The notes: a model not told the origin generated them from the letters alone. DNA of 64,000 nucleotides from Virgibacillus proomii (GCF_900162615.1 NZ_FUFN01000010.1:502149-566148); one strand, 5' to 3'; numbered from the stretch's first letter, positions 52,960 through 62,800 are shown. Numbers and translations: made by a program.

Positions 52960-53520
52960 TTATCCTTCAAAAGTTGTAAATTTTTCTTTAACACCAATTC
53001 GTTCCTTAACAGGTGGTATGTCATCAAAATAGCCTAAGTGAAGAAAGCTGATAATTTTCTCTTTCGGTTTGACATTTAATATTTCTTTTACTTTTGGATC
53101 ATAAATATGAGGATTTGTTTTCCAGACAACCCCGAGCTGTTTTTCCCATGCTAATAACCAAAAATTTTGAATCATACAAGCGACAGCACCATAATTTTCT
53201 TCCCATTGTTTCTGTTCTTCGGGTTCTTCCATAATAACTACTAAAATAGCATTAGGCTCGTTTAAATAGTCTTCTCGATTTTGTTGTCTTTCTTTCGGAT
53301 ACGTAGCTGCTACTTTTTTTGCGAATTGCGGTAATTTGTCAGCTCCGACAAAGATAAATCGCCATGGCTGACGCATGCCGTGTGTCGGAGCCCAAATAGC
53401 ATCCTCCAGTAAAGATAATACGGTTTCTTTTGTTACCTCTTTATCTGTGTATCCTTTTTTTATAGCACGGCGTTCACGAATGATTTTAGCTAGTTGTGAG
53501 TTATTCTTTTTATTCTCCAT
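52960..53520 (-). CDS. Nitroreductase family protein
   Basis: A flavin (FMN) oxidoreductase of 186 residues. It has the family start IIRERRAIKKGYTDKEV (Arg pair binding FMN phosphate), APTHGMRQPWRFIFVG, GAVACMIQNFWLLAWEKQLG, and a closing FLHLGYFDDIPPVKER. It probably uses NAD(P)H to reduce nitro or quinone compounds; the natural substrate is unknown. Monocistronic, with a terminator directly after. Confidence 0.88.
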   Translation of the reverse strand: MENKKNNSQLAKIIRERRAIKKGYTDKEVTKETVLSLLEDAIWAPTHGMRQPWRFIFVGADKLPQFAKKVAATYPKERQQNREDYLNEPNAILVVIMEEPEEQKQWEENYGAVACMIQNFWLLAWEKQLGVVWKTNPHIYDPKVKEILNVKPKEKIISFLHLGYFDDIPPVKERIGVKEKFTTFEG

Positions 53521-53637
53521 TACTCCATCTCCCCTGTTTACAGTTACAATTGATAATTATTTTCAATTAAATTGTAGCTCAAGAAGACTAGAAAAGCAAT
53601 TTTTCTTCCTTGAGTAAAAATGCACCTGTGTAAGTAT

Positions 53638-53802
53638 ATGCAGGAAACTGCTAGGTAAGAAGCTCAAATCGTTGATACATTACTAGACAAGCATAAACCA
53701 CATCAAAAGTTAAAATGGCGCAATGAAAGTATTACATATTCAGCAAGTGGCAGCTTAAAAGTTTCATGCATATCTATTAGGATGCCTGCTTTAGAAATAT
53801 GA
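53638..53802 (+). pseudogene. Possible short gene relic with an in-frame stop
   Basis: ATG CAG GAA ACT GCT AGG is followed by TAA, and the same frame then stays open for about 46 codons (AQIVDTLLDKHKPHQKLKWR ... VSCISIRMPALEI). The family is not recognised. The rest of the gap to 54099 shows no gene. Confidence 0.25.
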
Positions 53803-54099
53803 TGCTATTCTAATTTTCTAATGAAATAATAGGGGCACTATTTGAAATAAATGAAACTGCTTTTTGCTAAAAACTCCTCACAAATGGGAAAAAACTAAAA
53901 AATATGTTATCCTGTTGAGAATTAATCGATGTACTATGTTATAAAGATAGTTCCCTCCAACTCTCTTTGGTAAGTAATTGATCATTTGTTATGCTTGCAG
54001 TAAGAAGAGTTTAACGTAATAATGGAGATTGAATCTGCAATAATCGATCTATTTCATTTTAAATGTGACGTTCTTCACGAATAGTAAGGGGGAAAAAGG

Positions 54100-55134
54100 T
54101 TGCGTTTTTTGGAGCGAAAAGGGGTTCGTTTATCTGGGAGAACCTATTTTATTACTGCACTCAGTTATATGGCTTTAGGTTTATTCTCTTCATTAATTAT
54201 TGGACTAATCATCAAAACATTTGGGGAACAAGTTATTGCTCTATTTTCTCCATCGTTAGCAAATGCCCTTGTAGAAATGGGCAGTTTTGCAATGGATACA
54301 AAAATCATGGGAGGAGCAATTGGTGTTGCAATCGCTTATGGATTAAAAGCTCCGCCGCTAGTCTTATTTTCGGCATTATTTGCAGGAGCATTTGGAGCCG
54401 AACTAGGTGGACCGGCAGGAAGCTATGTGACAGCAGTGTTTGCGACAGAATTTGGTAAATTAGTATATCAGGAAACGCGAGTTGATATTATTGTTACCCC
54501 ATTAGTAACGATTATAGTTGGATTTATGACGGGTAAATTTATAGGTCCAGCGATTAATTCGATGATGCAGGGATTTGGACAATTAATCAATTGGTCTACG
54601 GAGCAGCAGCCCTTCATGATGGGGATTTTAGTTGCAATACTAATGGGTGTAGCATTGACTGCGCCGATTTCATCCGCTGCAATTGCTATTATGCTGTCCT
54701 TAGATGGGTTAGCTGCAGGTGCAGCAACAGTAGGCTGTTCTGCCCAAATGATTGGATTTGCCATTGCAAGTTTTCGAGATAATGGACTTGGTGGATTTAT
54801 TGCCCAGGCAATAGGTACATCGATGCTGCAAGTTGCTAACATTATTAGAAATCCAGTTATTTTATTACCGCCAACTATAGCAGGAGCAATTATTGCACCA
54901 TTCGCTACCGTATGGTTGAATTTAACGAATAATGCGTCTGGAGCTGGAATGGGAACAAGCGGGTTTGTTGGACAGATTATGACAATAGAGTCAATGGGAT
55001 TTTCTCTACCTGTGCTATGGAGTATACTTGTTTTACATATCCTAGCACCAGCAATTATAAGTCTGATTCTTGCCGAATGGTTTCGAAGGGTAGGATGGAT
55101 TAAAGCTGGTGATATGAAAATTACGTATGCTTAA
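54100..55134 (+). CDS. PTS sugar transporter IIC-like permease (PfoR family)
   Basis: 344 residues, start TTG at 54100 behind AAGGGGG. About nine hydrophobic helices; motifs GAIGVAIAYGLKAPPLVLFS, GAELGGPAGSYVTAVFATEF and NNASGAGMGTSGFVGQIMTI fit the PTS_EIIC_2/PfoR group. No IIA or IIB domain is adjacent, so transport by phosphorylation here is uncertain; some relatives are thought to be regulators or plain carriers. Monocistronic. Confidence 0.75.
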   Translation: MRFLERKGVRLSGRTYFITALSYMALGLFSSLIIGLIIKTFGEQVIALFSPSLANALVEMGSFAMDTKIMGGAIGVAIAYGLKAPPLVLFSALFAGAFGAELGGPAGSYVTAVFATEFGKLVYQETRVDIIVTPLVTIIVGFMTGKFIGPAINSMMQGFGQLINWSTEQQPFMMGILVAILMGVALTAPISSAAIAIMLSLDGLAAGAATVGCSAQMIGFAIASFRDNGLGGFIAQAIGTSMLQVANIIRNPVILLPPTIAGAIIAPFATVWLNLTNNASGAGMGTSGFVGQIMTIESMGFSLPVLWSILVLHILAPAIISLILAEWFRRVGWIKAGDMKITYA

Positions 55135-55249
55135 AGCTGGTTTTTCGGCTAGAAGATTTTGTCTCTAAAAAAGGTATATGTTTGTTAAAATTTGTGTTTA
55201 AAAAAGAGGATAAAAAGGAATGAAGCGTTTATAGTGGTGCTGGTTATGA

Positions 55250-55595
55250 ATTTATCCCGCATTATAAGGTGCTGTAAGGGTTCAACTACAAGAGGGGTAG
55301 AGAATGCATAGAAGTTAAGTGGGAGGTAGTAGTACCTAAATGTCCAATTCGTTCTGGACGACAGGACAAGAAAAGACCACGACAGCGATACTTCGCACGC
55401 GGAAAAGTGTTTTTCTTTTCAAGGACAGAGTTGCTACGGAAGCTACACACCGCACGTAGAAAAAGTGCTTTTCTTTTTCAAGGACAGAGCAGCTACAACA
55501 GTAATACATCATGGCTTTTCAAGGACGCTCGAGATGTTATCTGTGATTCTACTTCTTCAAGTAGTGGACGAGGGAAAACCCTACACTTACTGGTA
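55250..55595 (+). repeat. Dispersed composite hairpin repeat, copy R9
   Basis: TTTATCCCGCATTATAAGGT and GCTGTAAGG open a hairpin region that ends CCTAAATGTCCAATTCGTTC. Three TTTTCAAGGAC modules follow, two of them (about 55415 and 55477) with the longer TTTTCAAGGACAGAG(C/T). The copy ends near CTACTTCTTCAAGTAGTGGA, which also appears near the end of R1 as CTACTTCTATTAGTAGTG. Confidence 0.65.
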
Positions 55596-55686
55596 CAGAA
55601 ACAAAAATGAAAATTTGCTTTCTATGTATTGATTTTTTAAAATGACTGCTTAGCATGATATTTTTTAGCAAAGGAGTAGCTTTATA

Positions 55687-56553
55687 ATGAAGCAGCTTTT
55701 TCGGCACGCTTTACAACAAGCTGGCATCTCAAGTCGGTTATTAAATGTGAGACGAATATCAGGCGGGTCAATCAATGAAGCGTATGTTGCCCAGACAGAG
55801 CAGGGAAGCTATTTTATCAAGTATCATCGAAATGCACCTGAGCGTTTCTTTACACTTGAAGCAAAAGGACTGCAATTAATCAAATCGAAGAATACGATTG
55901 ATGTTCCGGAAGTAATTAACTATTCAGATGAAAAAGGGAAAGCCTTTCTTGTACTGGAATGGATCAGTGGTAGCAAGCATTCACAAACAGATAAACGATT
56001 AGGTGAACGTTTGGCAGCACTGCATCAAACAAGGGGAAAAAAACATGGTTTTCATGAATCGACATTTATTGGAACATTACAGCAGCCAAATGGCTACTAT
56101 ACAAACTGGCTGGAATATTATCGAGATCGTCGCTTGAGCTCCCAATTAAGGCTAGGAATAGAAAACAATCATATCAACGGAAAACGGAGAAGCAAGCTGG
56201 AAAAATTACTTTCTGAATTAGAATGTTGGATACCCAATAATATTCCTCCGTCTTATCTGCACGGAGACTTATGGGGAGGCAATTGGATAGTTGGACAGAA
56301 CGGAGTCCCCTTTCTGATTGATCCGTCATTTCTATATGGAGATAGACATTTTGATCTAGCATTTACCGAAGTATTTGGCGGTTTTTCAGAGGCCTTTTAT
56401 CAAGCATATGAAGCATGCTATCCAACCGATCGCTATTATGAGGATTGTAAGCCACTTTATCAACTTTATTACTTACTTGTCCATTTAAATTTATTTGGTG
56501 AAATTTATGGATCGGACGTAGATAAAATAGTAAATTATTATATTGGGGATTGA
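55687..56553 (+). CDS. Fructosamine kinase family protein
   Basis: A protein-kinase-like-fold enzyme of 288 residues. It has VRRISGGSINEAYVAQTEQG and FIKYH (ATP lysine), the catalytic loop SYLHGDLWGGNWI and the metal-binding FLIDPSFLYGDRHFDLAFTE. The family phosphorylates ketoamine adducts on proteins or free fructosamines, starting their removal. The stop overlaps the next gene region, so the two are an operon. Confidence 0.87.
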   Translation: MKQLFRHALQQAGISSRLLNVRRISGGSINEAYVAQTEQGSYFIKYHRNAPERFFTLEAKGLQLIKSKNTIDVPEVINYSDEKGKAFLVLEWISGSKHSQTDKRLGERLAALHQTRGKKHGFHESTFIGTLQQPNGYYTNWLEYYRDRRLSSQLRLGIENNHINGKRRSKLEKLLSELECWIPNNIPPSYLHGDLWGGNWIVGQNGVPFLIDPSFLYGDRHFDLAFTEVFGGFSEAFYQAYEACYPTDRYYEDCKPLYQLYYLLVHLNLFGEIYGSDVDKIVNYYIGD

Positions 56554-56567
56554 TGGGAGAAACGAGT

Positions 56568-57020
56568 ATGTCTGTTTATGATGTTTTAGTATTTGTCCAT
56601 ATTTTTTCTGCCATAGTTGGCATGGGACCTGGATTTTTCATGGTTTTACCTGTTAAAAGAGCTCAAACGATGACCGAATTGCGATATGGATACGTTATCA
56701 GAGATAGACTTCATTGGTTTGTGATGATAGGAGGGACCTTGCTATTACTAACAGGGCTATTGATGGGTTTTCTGAGGACATATCTATTTTCGCAAGTGTG
56801 GTTTGTGTTGAGCTTGTTGTTATTTTTGGTTGCCTTAGCATTTGGCCCCCTTGTTTTATCGCCACGTTCAAAGCCAATTAAAAAAATGTTAAATGAGTAT
56901 AAAAAAGAGGAGATACCGGATGAATACGATCAATTGGCAGCTAAATTATTTTTCTATGAACGTATCATCAATAGTTTATTTCTACTTATCATTGTCCTTA
57001 TGATTACGAAACCTTTTTAA
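56568..57020 (+). CDS. DUF2269-type membrane protein
   Basis: About 150 residues with four hydrophobic helices (about 5-25, 48-70, 78-98 and 128-147), starting MSVYDVLVFVHIFSAIVGMG. GGGAGA lies 7 bases before the ATG at 56568; an ATG at 56553 overlapping the previous stop is a weaker alternative. Function unknown; the His in the first helix is typical of the group. A terminator follows at 57191. Confidence 0.7.
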   Translation: MSVYDVLVFVHIFSAIVGMGPGFFMVLPVKRAQTMTELRYGYVIRDRLHWFVMIGGTLLLLTGLLMGFLRTYLFSQVWFVLSLLLFLVALAFGPLVLSPRSKPIKKMLNEYKKEEIPDEYDQLAAKLFFYERIINSLFLLIIVLMITKPF

Positions 57021-57190
57021 AGGTGGATTCAAAAAATTCTGGTTAAAACGGTAAAGCATATATCTTCTATTATCTGTACATATAAGGAGCGTAACTACTG
57101 TGTTAAGATATACAACTTCAGTAACTTATGCTTAAAGGCTTACATAGATTTAGCCCGGTTGGAGCATTTCTGATTTATGTAGAAGATGAT

Positions 57191-57232
57191 GAAAACGGAA
57201 CAGCTTAGCTGACACTGTTCCGTCTTGTTTCG
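57191..57232. terminator. Bidirectional terminator before fruA
   Basis: The stem ACGGAACAG / CTGTTCCGT is flanked by AAAA and CTTGTTT, serving the converging DUF2269 and fruA transcripts. Confidence 0.8.
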
Positions 57233-57274
57233 TGGTGATTTTGATTATGAATTGTATTATCTGCTATCCAGTGT

Positions 57275-59164
57275 TTACACCAGCTTTTTCTTCCATACTC
57301 CAGCTAGAAGTGCAGTAACAAATGCTCCGACAATAATCGATGCTAAATAGAGAAAGATAGAGGTAATGCCGCCTTCAACTAGACCAATAACGAATAAACC
57401 GCCATGAGGAGCGCGCAGTCCAATATCAAATAACATACTTAGTCCGCCGGTAACTGCTGCACCAGCCATTACGGAAGGAATAACGCGGGTTGGGTCAGCT
57501 GCTGCAAATGGGATGACACCCTCTGTGATAAAACAAGCACCTAATACATAGGAAGTTTTTCCTGCTTCCCGTTCTGTTTTCGTAAACTTATTTTTAAAAA
57601 GAGTCGTTGCTAGTGCCATACCGAGTGGTGGTACCATTCCGGCTGCCATAATAGCCGCAATAAATGTGTAATTACCGGCATCGAGCATGGCGATACCAAA
57701 CGTATAGGCCGCCTTATTAACTGGACCTCCGAGATCAAATGCCATCATGGCACCTAAAATTACTCCAACAAGTACTTGGTTCGTACCGCTCATACCTTCT
57801 AAGAAAGAAGAAATAGCTGTATAAATTTGCGTTAGCGGCGGATTGATGGTCATCATAATTAGACCAGTTACTCCGATACTGATTAATGGATAGAATAGTA
57901 CAGGTTTTAGTCCGTTTAATGCTTCCGGCAGTCCTGTTAATAATTTTTTCACGAATAATGTAATATAACCAGCAAGAAAACCAGCAATTAATCCACCTAA
58001 AAACCCTGATCCGCCAGCTCCTTCTACACCGGAAACGGTAACAGCGATTAAACCACCAACCATACCAGGTGCAAATCCCGGACGATCAGCGATACTTGAA
58101 GCGATGAAACCTGCTAGTACAGGAACCATGAGGAAGAACGCTTTTCCTCCACCTATTTCGTTTAACATAGCAGCAAAGGCATTATATTGCTCACTATCTG
58201 GATTACTGGACTCAATTCCCCAGAAAAAGGATAGAGCAATTAAAATTCCCCCACCAACGACAAATGGTAACATATTGGAAACACCATTCATGAGGTGTTT
58301 ATAAAAACCATTTTTTATTCCGCTATCTTTTGCAATGTCTTTTGTTTGTTCTGCACGGTAGAGTGGAGCATCCTTTTGAATAGCTCGTTGTAATAAATCC
58401 TTTGCTTCATGAATGGCTTTTCCCACAGGAACTTGGATAACTGGCTTTCCATTAAAGCGGTCCATCTCAACTTTTGTGTCAGCAGCAACAATAATTGTAT
58501 CTGCCTTTTCGATTTCTTCTTTGGTTAATCGGTTTTTAACACCATCAGAGCCATTTGTTTCTACTTTAATAGAGATACCCATATCTTTTGCGGTTTCTGA
58601 CAGTTTTTCTGCAGCCATATACGTATGGGCGATACCAGTTGGACATCCAGTTACAGCTAATATATTACTGGCTGCTTGTCTCGTTTTTTCACTGTTTCTT
58701 TTATCTAATTCTGCTTCCTTTTGATTCACAGCTTCCAGTATTTGCGCTACATTGCTGGCATTAACTAGTTTAGAACGAAACTGTTCATCCATAAGTAATG
58801 TAGATAGCCGTGATAATGCTTGTAAATGTTCATTATTGGCTCCTTCACTTGCTGCAATCATAAAAAACAAATAAGCAGGTTTCCCATCTAAGGAGTCATA
58901 GGCAATTCCTGAAGCTGATCGACCAAACGCAATACTTGGTGTTTTAACAGCGTGTGATTTCGCATGAGGGATAGCAATACCTTCGCCAATTCCTGTCGTG
59001 CTTTGTTCTTCTCGTTGTAAGATTGCTTCACGAAAGACTGCTTTATCCGTTAATCGTCCGGCTTGATCCAGCTGGTTAATTAATTCATCGATTACTTCCT
59101 GCTTAGAAGAAGCTTTTAGATCAAGTAAAATGGTTTCTTCTTTTAGTAATTCCGTTATTTTCAT
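57275..59164 (-). CDS. fruA: Fructose PTS transporter, fused IIA-IIB-IIC
   Basis: 629 residues: IIA (about 1-150, active His in GIAIPHAKSHAV), IIB (about 165-265, phospho-Cys in LAVTGCPTGIAHTYMAAEKL) and membrane IIC (about 290-625, with GFAPGMVGGLIAVTVSG and MAFDLGGPVNKAAYTFG). It imports fructose as fructose 1-phosphate. Third gene of fruR-fruK-fruA, 13 bases after fruK. Confidence 0.94.
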   Translation of the reverse strand: MKITELLKEETILLDLKASSKQEVIDELINQLDQAGRLTDKAVFREAILQREEQSTTGIGEGIAIPHAKSHAVKTPSIAFGRSASGIAYDSLDGKPAYLFFMIAASEGANNEHLQALSRLSTLLMDEQFRSKLVNASNVAQILEAVNQKEAELDKRNSEKTRQAASNILAVTGCPTGIAHTYMAAEKLSETAKDMGISIKVETNGSDGVKNRLTKEEIEKADTIIVAADTKVEMDRFNGKPVIQVPVGKAIHEAKDLLQRAIQKDAPLYRAEQTKDIAKDSGIKNGFYKHLMNGVSNMLPFVVGGGILIALSFFWGIESSNPDSEQYNAFAAMLNEIGGGKAFFLMVPVLAGFIASSIADRPGFAPGMVGGLIAVTVSGVEGAGGSGFLGGLIAGFLAGYITLFVKKLLTGLPEALNGLKPVLFYPLISIGVTGLIMMTINPPLTQIYTAISSFLEGMSGTNQVLVGVILGAMMAFDLGGPVNKAAYTFGIAMLDAGNYTFIAAIMAAGMVPPLGMALATTLFKNKFTKTEREAGKTSYVLGACFITEGVIPFAAADPTRVIPSVMAGAAVTGGLSMLFDIGLRAPHGGLFVIGLVEGGITSIFLYLASIIVGAFVTALLAGVWKKKLV

Positions 59165-59177
59165 TCTGATTCACTTC

Positions 59178-60095
59178 CTAATTAGAATATGGACTAATTG
59201 TTACATGTTGAACTAATGATTCAACTAATGATTTTTCACATAAATCATTGCTGAAAGCTGTTGCACTACCAGCAGCCACCGCATAGCGAAAAGCGTCTAT
59301 TTTATTTTTTTGTGACGAATCTGCGGCGATAAAACCAGCGACCATGGAATCGCCAGCTCCGACTGTATTAATAACCTCACCTTGTAATGGATCAGCAATT
59401 GCAATAATATCATTGGAAATGTAAATAGCCCCTTTACTTCCTAAAGAGATAATGACATGCTGAATGCCTTCTGATATTAATTTTTTACCATAATGGATAG
59501 CTTGTTCTGTTGTTGTGATTGTTGTATGGAACAATTCACCAAGTTCGTGTTCATTTGGTTTAATCAAATATGGTTTTAATTTAATCAGCTGTTGTAATGC
59601 CTTTCCCGAAGTATCGGCAACAAAACGGACTCCAGCTTGCTTGCATGTTCGAGCAATCACTTCTAAAAAATCAGGAGTGATGGAGTTAGGAATACTACCT
59701 GCTAAGACAAACCAATCATTTTCTTCAAAGCTATTTATTTTGGCTAGTAGCTCACGCTGTAGTTTTTTCGAAATAATTGGTGCTGGTCCGTTTAATTCTG
59801 TTGCTGACGATGCTTTGATTTTTACATTAATTCGTGTTGTTTCATTTGTTTGAATAAACTCCGTAAGAATCCCTTCTTCTTCGAGTTTTTGGGCAATATA
59901 GTCTCCGGTAAATCCTCCGATAAACCCAAGTGCAGTAGAGGTAATCCTGAAACGTTTAAGCACTCTGGATACATTTATTCCTTTTCCTCCAGGGTAATAG
60001 TTCACCTGATTTGCCCGATTAAGTGTCCCTGCTTGAAAGTAGGGAAGATAAGTTGTGTAATCAACGGATGGTGTCATTGTGCATGTGTAAATCAT
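59178..60095 (-). CDS. fruK: 1-phosphofructokinase
   Basis: A PfkB-family kinase of 305 residues converting fructose 1-phosphate to fructose 1,6-bisphosphate. It has the N-terminal YYPGGKGINVSRVLKR and the C-terminal anion hole and base VNTVGAGDSMVAGFI. Its start overlaps the fruR stop by four bases. Confidence 0.94.
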   Translation of the reverse strand: MIYTCTMTPSVDYTTYLPYFQAGTLNRANQVNYYPGGKGINVSRVLKRFRITSTALGFIGGFTGDYIAQKLEEEGILTEFIQTNETTRINVKIKASSATELNGPAPIISKKLQRELLAKINSFEENDWFVLAGSIPNSITPDFLEVIARTCKQAGVRFVADTSGKALQQLIKLKPYLIKPNEHELGELFHTTITTTEQAIHYGKKLISEGIQHVIISLGSKGAIYISNDIIAIADPLQGEVINTVGAGDSMVAGFIAADSSQKNKIDAFRYAVAAGSATAFSNDLCEKSLVESLVQHVTISPYSN

Positions 60096-60844
60096 TTATC
60101 TGCCACCTTTAAGGTTGTTTGTTTTTCAAATTGTTCTATTTCTTCTAAAGAAAGCTTGTCGGTTAGTAAAGCCGCTTCCTGTAAGCTAATAATTTTGGCA
60201 AAACTGACTTTATTTTTCTTTGAATGGTCAGCTAGGACAAATGTTTGTAAGGCATGTCGGTGGGCGGTTTTTTTCACCATTGCCTCTTCAGGGTCAGGTG
60301 TCGTATATCCCAACTCTATATGAAAACCATTAACGCCTAAAAAGCATTTATCAAAGCGGTAATTGCTGATGGATTGGACGGTTTGTGCGCCAATTAATGC
60401 TCCTGTTTTTGCCTTTATATGTCCACCGGTAATGTAAGTGGGTATTCCATGTTTGATCAATGCTTCTACATGAGAAAGCCCATTTGTTACAACAACAATA
60501 TCTTTATCTTTTAAGTAAGGAATTAGTTGGAGTGTTGTTGTTCCGGCATCAATAAACAAACAATCCCCTTCATCAACGAGACAGGCTGCCAGTTGTGCAA
60601 TTTTTGTTTTTTCCTGAAGGTTTTTGGTTGATTTTTCTTTTAGGCTGAACTCCTGTAGTTTTCGTTCAGGTAAGATAGCGCCTCCGTGAATTCTCACTAG
60701 TTTTCCTTGAGCTTCCAGGTCTGTTAAATCCCGCCGAATCGTTGACTCAGAAGCTGCAGTTGCTTTAATAATATCTTGGATTTTAATAGAATGTTTCTCG
60801 TTTAATAATTGTATAATTATAGAATGTCTCTCTGCTGTTAACAT
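60092..60844 (-). CDS. fruR: DeoR-family fructose operon repressor
   Basis: About 250 residues from the ATG at 60844 (GGAGTGAT upstream; the open frame extends 32 codons further into the promoter and is rejected). DeoR helix-turn-helix: TAERHSIIIQLLNEKHSIKI, then ASESTIRRDLTDLEAQGKLV and RIHGGA. The C-terminal sugar-phosphate domain has LFIDAGTTTLQLIPYL and VVTNGLSH. It probably senses fructose 1-phosphate and controls its own operon. Confidence 0.92.
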   Translation of the reverse strand: MLTAERHSIIIQLLNEKHSIKIQDIIKATAASESTIRRDLTDLEAQGKLVRIHGGAILPERKLQEFSLKEKSTKNLQEKTKIAQLAACLVDEGDCLFIDAGTTTLQLIPYLKDKDIVVVTNGLSHVEALIKHGIPTYITGGHIKAKTGALIGAQTVQSISNYRFDKCFLGVNGFHIELGYTTPDPEEAMVKKTAHRHALQTFVLADHSKKNKVSFAKIISLQEAALLTDKLSLEEIEQFEKQTTLKVADK

Positions 60845-60877
60845 AAAAAATATCACTCCAAGCTTGGTTTCGTCTTT

Positions 60878-60950
60878 ATCATATACGAACCGCTTACATA
60901 AATCAATCAAAATCGTTAAAAAACATTCAAAAACAATCAATACTTAGATT
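60878..60950 (-). promoter_or_regulatory. fruRKA promoter with cre-like and repeat sites
   Basis: On the minus strand TTGATT (60901-60906), a 17-base spacer and TATGAT (60878-60883). Within the spacer, TGTAAGCGGTTCGT (60885-60898) resembles a CcpA cre site. Upstream (60901-60945) the AATCAA element is repeated (AATCAATCAAAA, AACAATCAATA), plausible FruR binding sequence. Confidence 0.6.
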
Positions 60951-61343
60951 GAATATGACGATTTTGTGAAAGTATGTAACGAGTGAAAGTTAGAAACCGA
61001 TTTTTACGGAGAGTAGGAGGGAGAGCAAAAAGTCGCTAGAAACTAATTTACTTGGAAACCTATGCCACCTTTACGTTTTAAGGTGTTTCCTTGAAAAGCT
61101 TCTCTTGTTATTCCTAAATACCGTATGTATGGTTCCTGACAAAATGGGCTCTTTATTTATAGTTCACCTAGTAAATATTTAATTTTAACCATATGGAAAA
61201 TTTCTATTGCAACTTATTTAGCATGTATGCTATAGTTTTATAAATTTATCTAAATATATACTACACATGTATGAACGATAACGAAGAAATGATCGAACGT
61301 TTTGATAACTAGATAAATATGGAAGGAAAGGAGAGAAGAAAAA
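60951..61343. other. Gap between fruR and the HD-domain gene
   Basis: A possible promoter for the HD gene is TTGCAA (61207-61212), 18 bases, TATAGT (61231-61236). The sequence is otherwise AT-rich without a gene or repeat copy that I recognise. Confidence 0.4.
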
Positions 61344-61880
61344 ATGAGAAAAGTAACCTTAGAAACAGTATTTTTACACCCAATTACACAGCGCTATTTA
61401 AAACGATCAGGCATGGCTCATGCTATTGCTGTTGCAGAGAATGCTTTCAAGTTGGCGAAAGAGTATAATGTGAACCCCGATCACGCTGCAAAAGCTGCAC
61501 TATTACACGATGTCGGTCATTACACATGGTATCGGGACGGCAAATGGGATTATGACTTATACAAGAAAAATGATATACATGCGATTAAAGGAGCAAGTCG
61601 TGCGCACAAATTATTAATTCGGATGGGGGAGGATCCTGAGGCAGCTAAAGAAATAGCGATAGCGATATTGCTTCATACAGATTCCTATTTACCAAAAGGT
61701 GATCTGAAATTACTACCGTTGCAGCAGGTTGTTCATCTGGCAGATGAAACCGATGAGGAAGTTGGGGGTAAGCATCATTATAAGGTCATTCGTGATGATG
61801 AAGCTTTAGATCGGATTCGTTTCTTGGATCAGCAAATTGATGATTGGTTAAATAAAAATCAGACAAAGAAGATTGTCTGA
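61344..61880 (+). CDS. HD-domain phosphohydrolase
   Basis: 178 residues, start behind GGAAAGGAGAG. The metal-binding HD motif is intact (HAIAVAENAFKLAKEYNV, then AALLHDVGHYTWYRDGKW), with further conserved histidines in NDIHAIKGASRAHKLL and ILLHTDSYLPKGD. Similar to small HD proteins acting on nucleotides or other phosphomonoesters; substrate unknown. It is monocistronic, and its terminator begins inside the last codons. Confidence 0.8.
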   Translation: MRKVTLETVFLHPITQRYLKRSGMAHAIAVAENAFKLAKEYNVNPDHAAKAALLHDVGHYTWYRDGKWDYDLYKKNDIHAIKGASRAHKLLIRMGEDPEAAKEIAIAILLHTDSYLPKGDLKLLPLQQVVHLADETDEEVGGKHHYKVIRDDEALDRIRFLDQQIDDWLNKNQTKKIV

Positions 61881-61887
61881 TTTTTTT
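61856..61887 (+). terminator. Terminator of the HD-domain gene
   Basis: The stem AATCAGACAA / TTGTCTGATT is followed by TTTTT and overlaps the stop codon. Confidence 0.85.
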
Positions 61888-62598
61888 GGTCTATTGGATA
61901 GGAAAAAGCTTCATATCTAGTTTATTGTATGTATGTACAATATATTGCTTTGGAACGCTTTAAGTTTTTGTTGGGGAATAGGAAGGTAAAACTTTTCCCC
62001 ATTCATTATCCTTTTTATTCTTTGTTTTATTTTTGTAAAATACATACCTTTTTTAGCTTTAAATTTAATATAAACCAACTAACGAGGTATTATGAGCTTC
62101 AAATTTTTGGTTATTGATTGAATAAATAGCTTAATTTTTAATTTTTTATACAATTAAATAAAAGTGGCCAGTAGCCTTTTTGTTAAAGATTGAAGTCCCT
62201 TGACGCCTAGAGCGATATGGAATAGAGGCAAAAAACTCTTGCACTTTTTTCCCTAGTAATCTATGATTTTTTAGTAGCGACTCAACAAATCTATAGGCAA
62301 GGGGGAACATGAATTAAAAGTGACATACAACAGGAAAGGGATGACTATCATCCGTCTTTTCGTGAGCTGATTGCAGTAAATAAGAGTTAATTTGATAAAC
62401 AAGAACAATACATAAATCGTGATCGCTGGTTAAGGTAACGTAATGGTTAATCCAGATAGTACTAAAGGGGCGTGCGAAAAGTTTGTCATAATAACCATAA
62501 AGAGGTCTCTAAAGTAGCGAATTATTGGGTTAAAGATAGTAAGTGTTTAATAAGTTAAACAGTGCTTGAGACATTCTATAAATTGCCAAAAGGGAAGC
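61888..62598. other. Stop-rich region upstream of the ABC exporter
   Basis: No intact gene. Short protein-like scraps such as ERDDYHPSFRELIAVNKS-stop near 62335-62390 suggest degraded coding sequence, but I cannot identify a family. Confidence 0.35.
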
Positions 62599-62599
62599 G

Positions 62600-62800
62600 G
62601 CTAATTATAGTTTAAAGAGTCTATGAAATTGTTAAAAGATGTGTGCTAGATACAAATAAAGCTGTTGTTTTAACAGAGTAAGTTTACGCATTAATCTATA
62701 ATTCGGGCAAAGAAAAATACATAGAGCATAGGGACGAACGTAATCAATGGAGAGGTCTTCTGGAAAAAGCAGAAATACAAAATAATTTGTTTATTTAACT
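62600..62800 (+). pseudogene. Degraded gene fragment before the ABC exporter
   Basis: One frame reads RVYEIVKRCVLDTNKAVVLT E-stop-VYALIYNSGKEKYIEHRDER NQWRGLLEKAEIQNNLFI-stop. The protein-like text broken by a stop suggests a dead gene ending just before the exporter. Family not recognised. Confidence 0.3.
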
